Of a stretch of 11,412 bases of DNA, positions 1 through 5,933 are shown in pieces. The DNA lies in NCBI GenBank assembly GCA_031178565.1, contig JAPSIU010000062.1, positions 1 through 11,412 of the forward strand. The letters are read 5' to 3'. A program made the translations under genes and the position numbers. Origin of the DNA: Leucobacter sp. GTDB taxonomy: Bacteria; Actinomycetota; Actinomycetes; Actinomycetales; Microbacteriaceae. The notes beneath the pieces are model-generated. The model did not search any database. It worked only from the letters and a program-made list of their open reading frames with translations, and was not told the DNA's origin. How positions within the stretch are numbered: position 1 is the first letter of the stretch; each line of letters begins with the position of its first letter.

Positions 1-486
1 GATCCCCGGCGGGATCCCCATCGGGATGGCGACCCCCATCAGGGCGACGCCCACCGTCGCGACGGTGCCGAAGTTCGTGCCGTTGACGAGGCTGGCGATG
101 GCGCTCAGGATCAACGCTGCGGGGAGAAACCATGCGGGATGGATCAGCTGCAGGCCGTAGAAGATCATCGACGGCACGGTCCCCGACATGATCCAGGAGG
201 AGATGAGGGCGCCGACCGCCACGAAGATCAGGAGGGGCTGGAGGCCGCGTTTGATCATGTCGAAGCTCGCCTCCTCCACCGCGTCATATCTGACGCGGTG
301 GAGCCGCGCGAGGCCGAGTGCCAGGAGGAACGCCGCCGCCATCATGAGCGGCAGCGGGGCCTTCAGGAATACCAGTCCGACGACCAGTACGGCCGTTACT
401 GCGATGATCGAGAGCACCGCGGACAGGAGGCCCGAGGGCTCGTCCGCTGTTCCGTGCTCGCTGGTGCTGGTGCTGTGTGCCGTCAT
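1..486 (-). CDS. NhaC-family Na+/H+ (or metabolite) antiporter, N-terminal part
   Basis: Inner-membrane secondary transporter of the NhaC family, which exchanges Na+ and H+ or, in some members, organic acids (MleN of Bacillus). Only the first 162 residues lie in the window; family members usually have about 460-480, so the gene continues past base 1. Residues 1-18 are a polar Ser/Thr-rich cytoplasmic tail. Hydrophobic segments follow at about 22-40, 43-61, 82-100 and 119-134. Family-like signatures are the stretch around W99-S101-G102-T103-V104-P105, Y110-G111-L112-Q113-L114, and N135-G136-T137 leading to T141-V142-A143-T144-V145-G146. The start is an ATG at 486-484 with GAGGA four bases upstream. 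It lies 55 bases downstream of the aminotransferase-like gene on the same strand, so the two are probably co-transcribed. The family call is firm; the transported ion or solute cannot be told. Confidence 0.85.
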   Translation of the reverse strand, partial: MTAHSTSTSEHGTADEPSGLLSAVLSIIAVTAVLVVGLVFLKAPLPLMMAAAFLLALGLARLHRVRYDAVEEASFDMIKRGLQPLLIFVAVGALISSWIMSGTVPSMIFYGLQLIHPAWFLPAALILSAIASLVNGTNFGTVATVGVALMGVAIPMGIPPGI

Positions 487-541
487 GATGTCCTCACCGT
501 TGAGGGTTTCGAATATCGAGGGGTGTTGATGCGGATGCGGG

Positions 542-1426
542 TCAGCCGCGCGGATGCCGGGAGATCTCATCCCGGACGTGCGATCGGTAGGCGTCGAGGA
601 GTGTCCGCCAGACCGGGCCCGGCTCCCCGGTGCCGATCACCCGTCCGTCGATCTCCACGACGGGGACGAGCTCGCAGACGGTGCCGGTGACGAAGACCTC
701 GCTGGCGCGGTAGAACTCGAAGAGGGACAGCCGCTCCTCGCTGACCTCGTAGCCGAGCGAGCGCGCCTCCCGCAGCACGGTTCCCCGGGTGATGCCGTGC
801 AGGCAGGCGTTCGCGAAGGGCGTGCGCACGGCGCCGTCGACGACGCAGAAGATGTTGGCGGTGTCCGCCTCGGCGACGAATCCATCCGTGTCGAGCATGA
901 GAGCCGCGTCGATTCCGTGATCGTTCCAGACCTCGAGCCGCGCCAGGATCGAGTTCAGCTGGTTGGAGTGATGGATGCCGGGGTCGACCACTTGAGGATA
1001 GGGCCGGCGGATGCTCGCGGTGCGGAGCCGCTGAGGAGCGGGGTTCTCGGCGACGGGCTTCTGCTCCGCGATGATGACCAGGGTACCGACCGGGGGCGCA
1101 TTACGAGGGTCCATGCCGGAGGTGCTGCGGGTGCCTCGACTGCACATCAGGCGGATGTGGGTATCGGTGGTGAACCCGTTGGCGTCCAGTGTGTCGTAGA
1201 TCGCCCCCGTGATCTCCTCGCGGGTGTTCGGGAGGACGATCCTGAGTGCGTTCGCCGAATCCTCGAGACGGGTGAGGTGATCCTCGAGTCGCAGGACCGT
1301 GCCGTCGTAGACGCGCATGCCCTCCCACACGGCATCCCCCGACTGGAAGCTCGCGTCGAAGACGGAGACCCGTGCTTCACCGGCCGGCAGGATCTCCCCC
1401 GCGACGTAGATCTTCAGATCGGACAA
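542..1426 (-). CDS. Class IV PLP-fold aminotransferase-like protein lacking the catalytic lysine
   Basis: 294 residues, the usual length for branched-chain/D-amino-acid aminotransferases (fold type IV). Family motifs are present: W34-E35-G36-M37-R38-V39-Y40, H50-L51-T52-R53-L54 (R53 fits the phosphate-binding arginine), G182-F183-V184-A185-E186 then N191-I192-F193 (E186 fits the acid that pairs with the pyridine nitrogen), G211-I212-T213-R214-G215, and the late T247-G248-T249 and E252-L253-x-P255-V256 segments. The catalytic lysine normally begins a K-x-x-N-x-L-N motif. Here the motif reads I151-H152-H153-S154-N155-Q156-L157-N158, so histidine replaces lysine. The only lysines are K5 and K123. 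An ordinary transaminase mechanism is therefore doubtful; alternatives are a lyase, racemase or hydrolase chemistry, a binding protein, or a degenerate enzyme. The start is TTG, chosen because a strong AAGGAG lies seven bases upstream and the next in-frame Met is residue 37. Probably the first gene of an operon with the antiporter. Confidence 0.88.
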   Translation of the reverse strand: MSDLKIYVAGEILPAGEARVSVFDASFQSGDAVWEGMRVYDGTVLRLEDHLTRLEDSANALRIVLPNTREEITGAIYDTLDANGFTTDTHIRLMCSRGTRSTSGMDPRNAPPVGTLVIIAEQKPVAENPAPQRLRTASIRRPYPQVVDPGIHHSNQLNSILARLEVWNDHGIDAALMLDTDGFVAEADTANIFCVVDGAVRTPFANACLHGITRGTVLREARSLGYEVSEERLSLFEFYRASEVFVTGTVCELVPVVEIDGRVIGTGEPGPVWRTLLDAYRSHVRDEISRHPRG

Positions 1427-1433
1427 TTCGAGA

Positions 1434-1439
1434 CTCCTT
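1434..1439 (-). promoter_or_regulatory. Strong ribosome binding site fixing a TTG start
   Basis: On the minus strand the sequence AAGGAG lies seven bases before the TTG at 1426-1424. It is close to the ideal anti-16S match and decides the unusual start of the class IV gene. No ATG or GTG in frame is as well placed. Confidence 0.75.
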
Positions 1440-1452
1440 CGTCGGCAACTAG

Positions 1453-1468
1453 ATATCGGATACGATAT
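1453..1468. promoter_or_regulatory. Operator-like palindrome, copy 1 (probable GntR site)
   Basis: ATATCG-GATA-CGATAT, a perfect 6-bp inverted repeat around a 4-bp centre, covering the -10 of the minus-strand promoter. Its core ATCGGATACGAT resembles the short AT-flanked palindromes bound by FadR-type GntR regulators, and a gene of that type starts 81 bases away. Bases 1455-1468 recur exactly at 1494-1507. Assignment to the adjacent GntR protein is inference. Confidence 0.65.
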
Positions 1469-1490
1469 GCGGCGCGGCGACGCTTGTCAA
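1462..1490 (-). promoter_or_regulatory. Promoter of the class IV aminotransferase/NhaC operon
   Basis: Read on the minus strand: a perfect TTGACA -35 (1490-1485), a 17-base spacer, and TATCGT as -10 (1467-1462; four of six bases match TATAAT). Transcription would begin near 1455, giving a leader of roughly 29 bases with the AAGGAG site inside it. The -10 lies wholly inside the palindrome at 1453-1468, and the second copy of that element begins four bases upstream of the -35. A protein bound at either site would be placed to control this promoter. Confidence 0.65.
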
Positions 1491-1493
1491 CGG

Positions 1494-1507
1494 ATCGGAT
1501 ACGATAT
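1494..1507. promoter_or_regulatory. Operator-like element, copy 2 (probable GntR site)
   Basis: ATCGGATACGATAT, identical over 14 bases to part of copy 1 and in the same orientation, with 39 bases from repeat start to repeat start. It lies just upstream of the minus-strand -35 and 42 bases before the GntR start codon. It could serve autoregulation or cooperative repression of both divergent genes. I found no convincing plus-strand -35/-10 pair for the GntR gene. Confidence 0.6.
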
Positions 1508-1549
1508 TCCCGAACTCGTCAGCGAGGTCGAGCACCTGGGGGACACGTC

Positions 1550-2209
1550 ATGATGGAGAAGCTGGTCGGGTACAAGACCAAGGGCCAGATCGCGTACGAG
1601 GAGATCCGCTCGCGCATCCTCCAGGGAATGCTGGCGCCCGGTGAGCGCCTGGTGATCGACCAGCTCGCCTCCGAGTTCGGCGTGAGCAAGGTTCCCATCA
1701 GGGAGGCGGTCGATCGTCTGATCGGAGAGGGTTGGCTCGAGCGAAGCCCGCATATCGGGCCTTTCGTGCCGATGCTGACCTCGGACGAGGTCCGCGAGAC
1801 GGCGATGCTCCGGGCTGCGCTCGAGAGCGACGCGATCGCGCACGCCACTCCCCGCCACACGGACGAGTCGCTCGCCGAGGCCGAGCTGAGCCTTCGCTCG
1901 ATGGGGGCCGGCGACGGCGATTTCGCCACGTTGAACGTGCGGTTCCACACGGCGTTGATCCGACCGTGTCCCTACGATCAGCTGAGGTCGATGGCGATCG
2001 AGCTGATGAGCCGGGCGGCCCGGTTCCACACCGTGCTGAGGCTGGGCGACTACGCCAATCCGACGCAGGAGGAGCACGAGGAGCTGCTGGGCGCCGTGCG
2101 GGCGGGCGACCCGGATCGTGCGGGAGACCTGACTCGGGAGCACATCGTGCGCGCGGCCGAGAAGCTCGAGGCGCATCTCAGTGCGCGAGGGCTTGCGGGC
2201 GAGCGCTGA
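1550..2209 (+). CDS. GntR-family transcriptional regulator, FadR/FCD subgroup
   Basis: 219-residue cytoplasmic DNA-binding protein of typical FadR-subgroup length. The N-terminal winged helix-turn-helix spans about residues 12-75, with the hallmark G31-E32-R33-L34, L39-A40-S41-E42-F43-G44-V45-S46 and P49-I50-R51-E52-A53 patterns. The C-terminal all-helical FCD-like ligand domain covers about 80-210. Its usual D-x-x-x-H metal pair reads N129-x-x-x-H133, so the aspartate is missing; H133, H176 and H198 remain. Such domains bind small carboxylates or amino-acid-like ligands. The start is the first of two adjacent ATGs (1550 and 1553), six bases after a GGGGGA site; either could be used. It is divergent from the class IV aminotransferase/NhaC pair, with two operator-like repeats between them, so it likely represses that pair and perhaps itself. 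It ends 3 bp from the TetR stop on the other strand. Confidence 0.88.
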   Translation: MMEKLVGYKTKGQIAYEEIRSRILQGMLAPGERLVIDQLASEFGVSKVPIREAVDRLIGEGWLERSPHIGPFVPMLTSDEVRETAMLRAALESDAIAHATPRHTDESLAEAELSLRSMGAGDGDFATLNVRFHTALIRPCPYDQLRSMAIELMSRAARFHTVLRLGDYANPTQEEHEELLGAVRAGDPDRAGDLTREHIVRAAEKLEAHLSARGLAGER

Positions 2210-2212
2210 CGA

Positions 2213-2986
2213 TCAGACGGCGGCTGCGCTCGAGGCCTCCGCGGCATCGGCCTCCTGGGCGAGGAGCGCCTCGGCGATGAGCTCGGGGGACAGCGGCGCG
2301 TGCCGGGGGTCGGCGGGACCCGCCTCGAGTCGGATCCTCGCGTCGTGGACGAGCGCTCGATCGAGACCGAGCGTGGCCGAGAGGGAGTCGATGAGCAGCT
2401 CGAACATCGACTCCGCGCTCACGACCTCGGGATCCACCACGGCGCGGATCGAGAGCCCGTCCATGAGCGCGAGGGTGCCGAGCGCGAGGCGGTCGAGGTC
2501 GGCGGTGGGGGAGATACGGCCCGCGAGCTGCAGCCCCTCGAGGGCTCGGAGAACCGGGGCGCCCCAGAGCTGGTAGATCCTCGATCCCACCCGGCGCGTG
2601 TGCGCGGACCGTCCCGACGCGGCCCAGAGCTCGATCCAGAACTGCCACCGCTCGCTGAACGCGACCGTTCCCGTGACGTGGAGGCGAAGGAGGGACAGGA
2701 GTGCCATCAGCGGATCGTCCCGCCAGGGGACCGCGTCCCGGGCGGACAGCGTGGTCGCCTGCATCATGACCTGGAAGGTCGCGTTCACCAGCTCGTCCCT
2801 GGTGCCGAAGTAGTGCTGGATGAGCCCGAGGCTCACCCCCGACTCGAGGGCGATGTCCTTGAGCTTCGCGCTCGCGACCCCGTCTCGCGCGATGACGCGG
2901 ATCGAGCCGCAGAGGATCTCGGCCTTCCGCCGGGTCGCGAGGTCGACCTCGATCGCGGTTCGCGCGGATTCGGCGTCGAGCAGCAT
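2213..2986 (-). CDS. TetR-family transcriptional regulator, BetI-like C-terminal domain
   Basis: 257 residues, somewhat longer than the typical 190-220. The TetR helix-turn-helix lies at about residues 19-65, with the recognition region A45-L46-E47-S48-G49-V50-S51-x-G53-L54-I55 and H57-Y58-F59 as in the family. The C-terminal part carries W117-x-F119-W120-I121-E122-L123-W124 and M167-D168-G169-L170-S171, like the BetI/TetR_C_6 domain. In this group such domains often sense small amines, choline-type compounds or polyamines. The last ~25 residues are an Ala/Glu-rich tail. The start is the ATG at 2986-2984 with AGGAG five bases upstream; longer readings would run through the divergent control region. 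It is divergent from the transporter operon (117 bases between start codons) and most likely represses it through the palindrome at 3052-3072. Confidence 0.88.
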   Translation of the reverse strand: MLLDAESARTAIEVDLATRRKAEILCGSIRVIARDGVASAKLKDIALESGVSLGLIQHYFGTRDELVNATFQVMMQATTLSARDAVPWRDDPLMALLSLLRLHVTGTVAFSERWQFWIELWAASGRSAHTRRVGSRIYQLWGAPVLRALEGLQLAGRISPTADLDRLALGTLALMDGLSIRAVVDPEVVSAESMFELLIDSLSATLGLDRALVHDARIRLEAGPADPRHAPLSPELIAEALLAQEADAAEASSAAAV

Positions 2987-3041
2987 GCGGACTCCTGACT
3001 GTTGACGGGTGGTGCTGTGTCCATTCTCGGCGTCCCGGGGA

Positions 3042-3069
3042 TGGACAGATTCCAATAATACGTTATTAT
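3042..3069 (+). promoter_or_regulatory. Promoter of the ABC transporter/hydrolase operon
   Basis: TGGACA at 3042-3047 (five of six to the -35 consensus), a 16-base spacer, then TATTAT at 3064-3069 (five of six to the -10). A start near 3076 leaves a leader of about 28 bases ahead of the ATG at 3104. The -10 is the right arm of the palindrome at 3052-3072, an arrangement suited to direct repression. Confidence 0.65.
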
Positions 3070-3072
3070 CGG
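3052..3072. promoter_or_regulatory. Palindromic operator, probable TetR-family binding site
   Basis: An inverted repeat of 21 bases: CC, one unpaired base, ATAATA, centre CGT, TATTAT, one unpaired base, GG. It is strikingly AT-rich against the high-GC surroundings and lies between the divergent TetR and transporter genes, on top of the transporter -10. It is the size and shape of many TetR-family operators. Because the palindrome gives TATTAT on both strands it may also form the -10 of the TetR gene, but I see no good matching -35 on that strand. Confidence 0.65.
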
Positions 3073-3103
3073 AGTGTTGGTGTCGTTGACGAAGGAGTCC
3101 CAC

Positions 3104-4165
3104 ATGCACGCAACACCCCTCAAACTGACCATCGCGGCCGCGGCCGTGATCACTCTCGCGGCCTGCTCCTCCGGAGGCGGCGACACCGCCGGATCGGGCG
3201 ACTCCGAGGGGGGCTCCCTCGTGTTCGCGAGCTACGGCAGCGCCTATCAGGACGCGCAGAACGAGGCCTTCCTCGACCCCTGGGCGGAGGAGGCCGGCGT
3301 CACGGTCCAGAACGACGGGCCGACCTCGTACGCGAAGATCCAGCAGATGGTGGAGGCGGGCAACCCCAGCTGGGATGTCGTCGACACGGAGCCGTACTTC
3401 CCTGTGGCGAACTGCGGCACGCTCGTCGAGGAGCTCGACCTCGACAACATCGATGTGTCGAAGTTCCCCGAGGGCACCGTGTCCGACTGCTCGATCCCGA
3501 TCGCGCAGTACTCGACCGTGCTCATCTACAACACGGAGACCTACGCCGGAGCCGATGCGCCCGCCACCCCCGCCGACTTCTTCGATCTCGAGAGGTTCCC
3601 CGGCAAGCGCATGGTGCCGAACTGGGCCGGGGGAGGGGCCCTCGAGTTCGCCCTCCTCGCCGACGGCGTCGCTCCGGAGGACCTCTACCCGCTGGATACC
3701 GAGCGGGCATACGCCAAACTCGATACGATCCGGGACTCGCTCGAGTTCTGGAACACGAGCTCCGAGTCGCAGCAGGCGATGGAGGACGGGTCGACCGACA
3801 TGATCCTCGCCTGGTCGGGTCGCGGCTACGAGGCGGAGCGCAACGGCGCCGCGATCGCCGCCGCGTGGGATCAGAACCTGCTGGCCTGGGCGAGCCTCAG
3901 CATCATCAAGGGCACCCCGCACCTCGAAGCGGCGCAGAGCTTCATCGAGTACGCCGCCCAGGCCGAGCCGCAGGCGCGCTTTGCGGAGCTGCAGCCCTAC
4001 TCGCCGGCCAACAGCGACGCCGAGCCCGAGCTCGACGAGCTCCAGCAGAAGTGGGACGTCTCGAAGTCCGAGATCCAGGAGCAGTCAGTCATCACCGACG
4101 TGGAGTGGTGGGCCGAGAACTCGGCCGACGCCGAGGAGGAGTGGACGAGCTGGGCGACGAGCTAG
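3104..4165 (+). CDS. ABC transporter substrate-binding lipoprotein (spermidine/putrescine type)
   Basis: 353-residue extracellular solute-binding protein, anchored to the membrane by a lipid and delivering substrate to the permeases encoded next. A lipoprotein signal covers residues 1-20: one Lys, an Ala-rich core, then L18-A19-A20-C21 as lipobox, followed by a Ser/Gly-rich linker to about residue 38. The mature part begins with a family-like L-V-F-A-S-Y-G segment and resembles the PotD/SBP_bac_8 class: the W-D-V-V-D-T-E region, the I-Y-N-T-E-T-Y segment, the P-A-D-F-F-D-L hinge region and S-L-S-I-I-K-G-T-P-H near the C-terminal lobe. The C-terminus is rich in Trp and acidic residues. The start is ATG 3104 with AAGGAG six bases upstream; an upstream in-frame GTG at 3074 would spoil the signal peptide. 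The substrate is not readable; a cationic or zwitterionic amine is the default for this class. Confidence 0.9.
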   Translation: MHATPLKLTIAAAAVITLAACSSGGGDTAGSGDSEGGSLVFASYGSAYQDAQNEAFLDPWAEEAGVTVQNDGPTSYAKIQQMVEAGNPSWDVVDTEPYFPVANCGTLVEELDLDNIDVSKFPEGTVSDCSIPIAQYSTVLIYNTETYAGADAPATPADFFDLERFPGKRMVPNWAGGGALEFALLADGVAPEDLYPLDTERAYAKLDTIRDSLEFWNTSSESQQAMEDGSTDMILAWSGRGYEAERNGAAIAAAWDQNLLAWASLSIIKGTPHLEAAQSFIEYAAQAEPQARFAELQPYSPANSDAEPELDELQQKWDVSKSEIQEQSVITDVEWWAENSADAEEEWTSWATS

Positions 4166-4171
4166 CGCTCG

Positions 4172-4199
4172 CGGCCGGGCGGTCCGCCCCTCCCGGCCG
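4172..4199 (+). other. Intercistronic hairpin between binding-protein and permease genes
   Basis: CGGCCGGG (4172-4179) pairs perfectly with CCCGGCCG (4192-4199) across a 12-base loop; an inner GGGC/GCCC alternative also exists. It begins seven bases after the binding-protein stop, in the only sizeable gap of the operon (4166-4269). No T-run follows. In ABC operons such structures often slow decay of the upstream mRNA or cause partial termination, giving more binding protein than permease. That role is inferred. Confidence 0.45.
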
Positions 4200-4269
4200 G
4201 CTCGACCCGAGGTGTCCGATCCGGCGCGGCCGGTTCGATCCGTCCCCGTCCCGGAGGTGAGGAGAAGGC

Positions 4270-5118
4270 ATGCGCGCATCGCGGCTCTTCAGCGGAGTCG
4301 CCGTCATACCGGCGGTGACCGTCATCGGCCTGTTCTTCCTGCTCCCCATCGGCGTGATCCTCGTCCGGTCGTTCACGGATCCGGAACCGGGTCTGGGGCA
4401 GTACGCCGCGGCGCTGCAGGACCCGACCACCCTCCGGGTGCTGGGGCGCACCTTCGCCATGGCGGTCGTCGCAGTCGCGGCCTGCCTGGCGTTCGGGTAC
4501 CCCTACGCCTATCTGCTGACCCTGGTCGGCCCGACCGCCCAGACGCTCCTCCTCGTGCTCATCCTGGTCCCGTTCTGGACCTCGCTCATGGCGCGGACCT
4601 TCGCGTGGATCTCGCTCCTGCAGCGCGACGGGCCGGTCGCCGCGCTCCTCGGCTTCTTCGGGGCGGAGGACGTCGTGCTCCGCGGCACCGCAGCCGGCGT
4701 CATCATCGCGATCGTGCAGATCCTGCTGCCGTACATGGTGCTCACCCTCTACACCGCGTTCGCGGCGATCGACCGCCGACAGCTCGCGGCGGCGCAGAGC
4801 CTCGGCGCGAACCGGTACCGCGCCTTCCTGCAGGTGTATCTCCCGCAGTCGCTGCCGGGCGTGTTCGCGTCGAGCTCCCTCGTCTTCATCCTCGCGCTCG
4901 GCTTCTACATCACGCCTCAGCTCATCGGAAGTCCGAAGGAGGCGATGATCGCACAGGTCATCGGCATGCGGGTCGAGAAGATCGTGGACTTCGCGGGGGC
5001 CGGCGCGCTCTCGGGGATCCTGCTCCTCGCGACGCTCGGACTGTTCGCGATGGTCGCCCTCGCGATCCCGACGCTGAGACGGAGCATCGGCGGGATGATC
5101 ACGGGAGAGCGACCATGA
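4270..5118 (+). CDS. ABC transporter permease, PotB-like
   Basis: 282-residue inner-membrane subunit of a type I ABC importer. About six hydrophobic segments are visible, near residues 8-32, 62-84, 92-115, 140-163, 200-218 and 246-268. The EAA-type coupling loop that docks on the ATPase lies at about 170-192, with A173-A174-A175-Q176-S177-L178-G179-A180 and the following Y190-L191-P192. The start is ATG 4270, preceded by a purine-rich GGAGGTGAGGAG region. The stop overlaps the next gene's start as ATGA (5115-5118), indicating translational coupling. It pairs with the second permease as a heterodimer. The Pot-like assignment rests on the order of binding protein, two permeases and ATPase, and on sequence flavour. 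Confidence 0.9.
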   Translation: MRASRLFSGVAVIPAVTVIGLFFLLPIGVILVRSFTDPEPGLGQYAAALQDPTTLRVLGRTFAMAVVAVAACLAFGYPYAYLLTLVGPTAQTLLLVLILVPFWTSLMARTFAWISLLQRDGPVAALLGFFGAEDVVLRGTAAGVIIAIVQILLPYMVLTLYTAFAAIDRRQLAAAQSLGANRYRAFLQVYLPQSLPGVFASSSLVFILALGFYITPQLIGSPKEAMIAQVIGMRVEKIVDFAGAGALSGILLLATLGLFAMVALAIPTLRRSIGGMITGERP

Positions 5119-5933
5119 ACGATCCCACGCGCATCCGCCTGCCCATCCGGGTGTGGGCCGGGGTGACGGCGCTGCTGCTCATCGCCCCGACGCTCGTCGT
5201 GATCCCGCTGTCGTTCTCCGGCAAGCGCAGCTTCGCGTTCCCCATCGAGGGGTGGTCGCTGCAGTGGTACGAGCGGTTCTTCACCGAGCCGAGATGGTTG
5301 AACTCCCTCGGCGCGAGTCTCGCGATCGCGGTCGTCGTCGGGGTCGTCGCGACCGTGGTCGGCACGCTCGCGGCGCTGGGCGTCCGGGGACTGCGGGCGC
5401 GCCTCTCCGCCGCGACGCAGGTCGCCCTCCTGCTGCCGATCCTCATCCCCGGGATCGTCGCCGCCATCGGCATCTTCGGGCTCTACCTCCGCTGGGGGCT
5501 CAACGGCTCGACCCTCGGCCTCGTCCTCGCCCACACCACCCTCGCGATCCCGTTCGTCATGATCCCGGTCGGAACCGCGCTGCGCGGCCTCGACGACACC
5601 CTCGACCAGGCCGCGGCGGTGCTCGGGGCCGGCCCGGTCGCAAGGTTCTTCCAGGTCCAGCTGCCGATCCTCGCCCCCGGGATCGCGACGGGATTCGTGT
5701 TCGCCTTCGTCACCAGTCTCGACGAGGTGGTCATCGCCTACTTTCTGCAGTCTCCGACGCTCCGCACCCTTCCGGTGCAGATGTACAGCTCGGTGACGGT
5801 CGAAACGGATCCGAGCATCGCCGCGGCGTCGACGCTGCTGCTCGTGCTCTCCACCCTCATCATCCTGATCCCGCGCCTCACGGTCATCGTGCGAGAGCGG
5901 CGGGCCGCACATCGGACAGGAGGCGCCGTATGA
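5115..5933 (+). CDS. ABC transporter permease, PotC-like
   Basis: 272-residue inner-membrane subunit. Hydrophobic segments are near residues 13-34, 66-90, 102-125, 133-153, 187-210 and 236-256. The coupling loop is at about 164-185 (D164-Q165-A166-A167-A168-V169-L170-G171-A172 then L183-P184). The S201-L202-D203-E204-V205-V206-I207-A208-Y209-F210 stretch closely matches the PotC-type motif near the penultimate helix. It starts at the ATG overlapping the previous stop and itself ends in an ATGA overlap with the ATPase gene (5930-5933), so the three membrane-complex genes are tightly coupled. Confidence 0.9.
   Translation: MNDPTRIRLPIRVWAGVTALLLIAPTLVVIPLSFSGKRSFAFPIEGWSLQWYERFFTEPRWLNSLGASLAIAVVVGVVATVVGTLAALGVRGLRARLSAATQVALLLPILIPGIVAAIGIFGLYLRWGLNGSTLGLVLAHTTLAIPFVMIPVGTALRGLDDTLDQAAAVLGAGPVARFFQVQLPILAPGIATGFVFAFVTSLDEVVIAYFLQSPTLRTLPVQMYSSVTVETDPSIAAASTLLLVLSTLIILIPRLTVIVRERRAAHRTGGAV

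Noticed and set aside
554..1549. Long plus-strand open frame running into the GntR gene and opposite the class IV gene
   Set aside because: It is an antisense shadow: the minus-strand frame carries clear class IV motifs, while this one is Arg/Asp/Gly-rich without motifs. The true GntR start is the ATG at 1550 with an RBS.
3074..3103. Upstream GTG start for the binding protein
   Set aside because: It would add ten residues before a standard lipoprotein signal and has a poorer RBS than ATG 3104.
3722..3729. GATACGAT inside the binding-protein gene, resembling half of the GntR operator
   Set aside because: Only the right half matches, no inverted partner is present and it is in the middle of a coding region.
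2987..3922. Minus-strand open frame extending the TetR gene upstream to 3922
   Set aside because: It crosses the divergent promoter/operator and runs antisense to the binding-protein gene, and its sequence is low-complexity Arg/Val/Glu. The ATG at 2986 has a good AGGAG.
3981..4269. Frame-shifted plus-strand reading from 3981 across the permease region
   Set aside because: Arg/Ser/Pro-rich translation typical of an off-frame GC-rich sequence; the correct frames there show lipoprotein and permease features.
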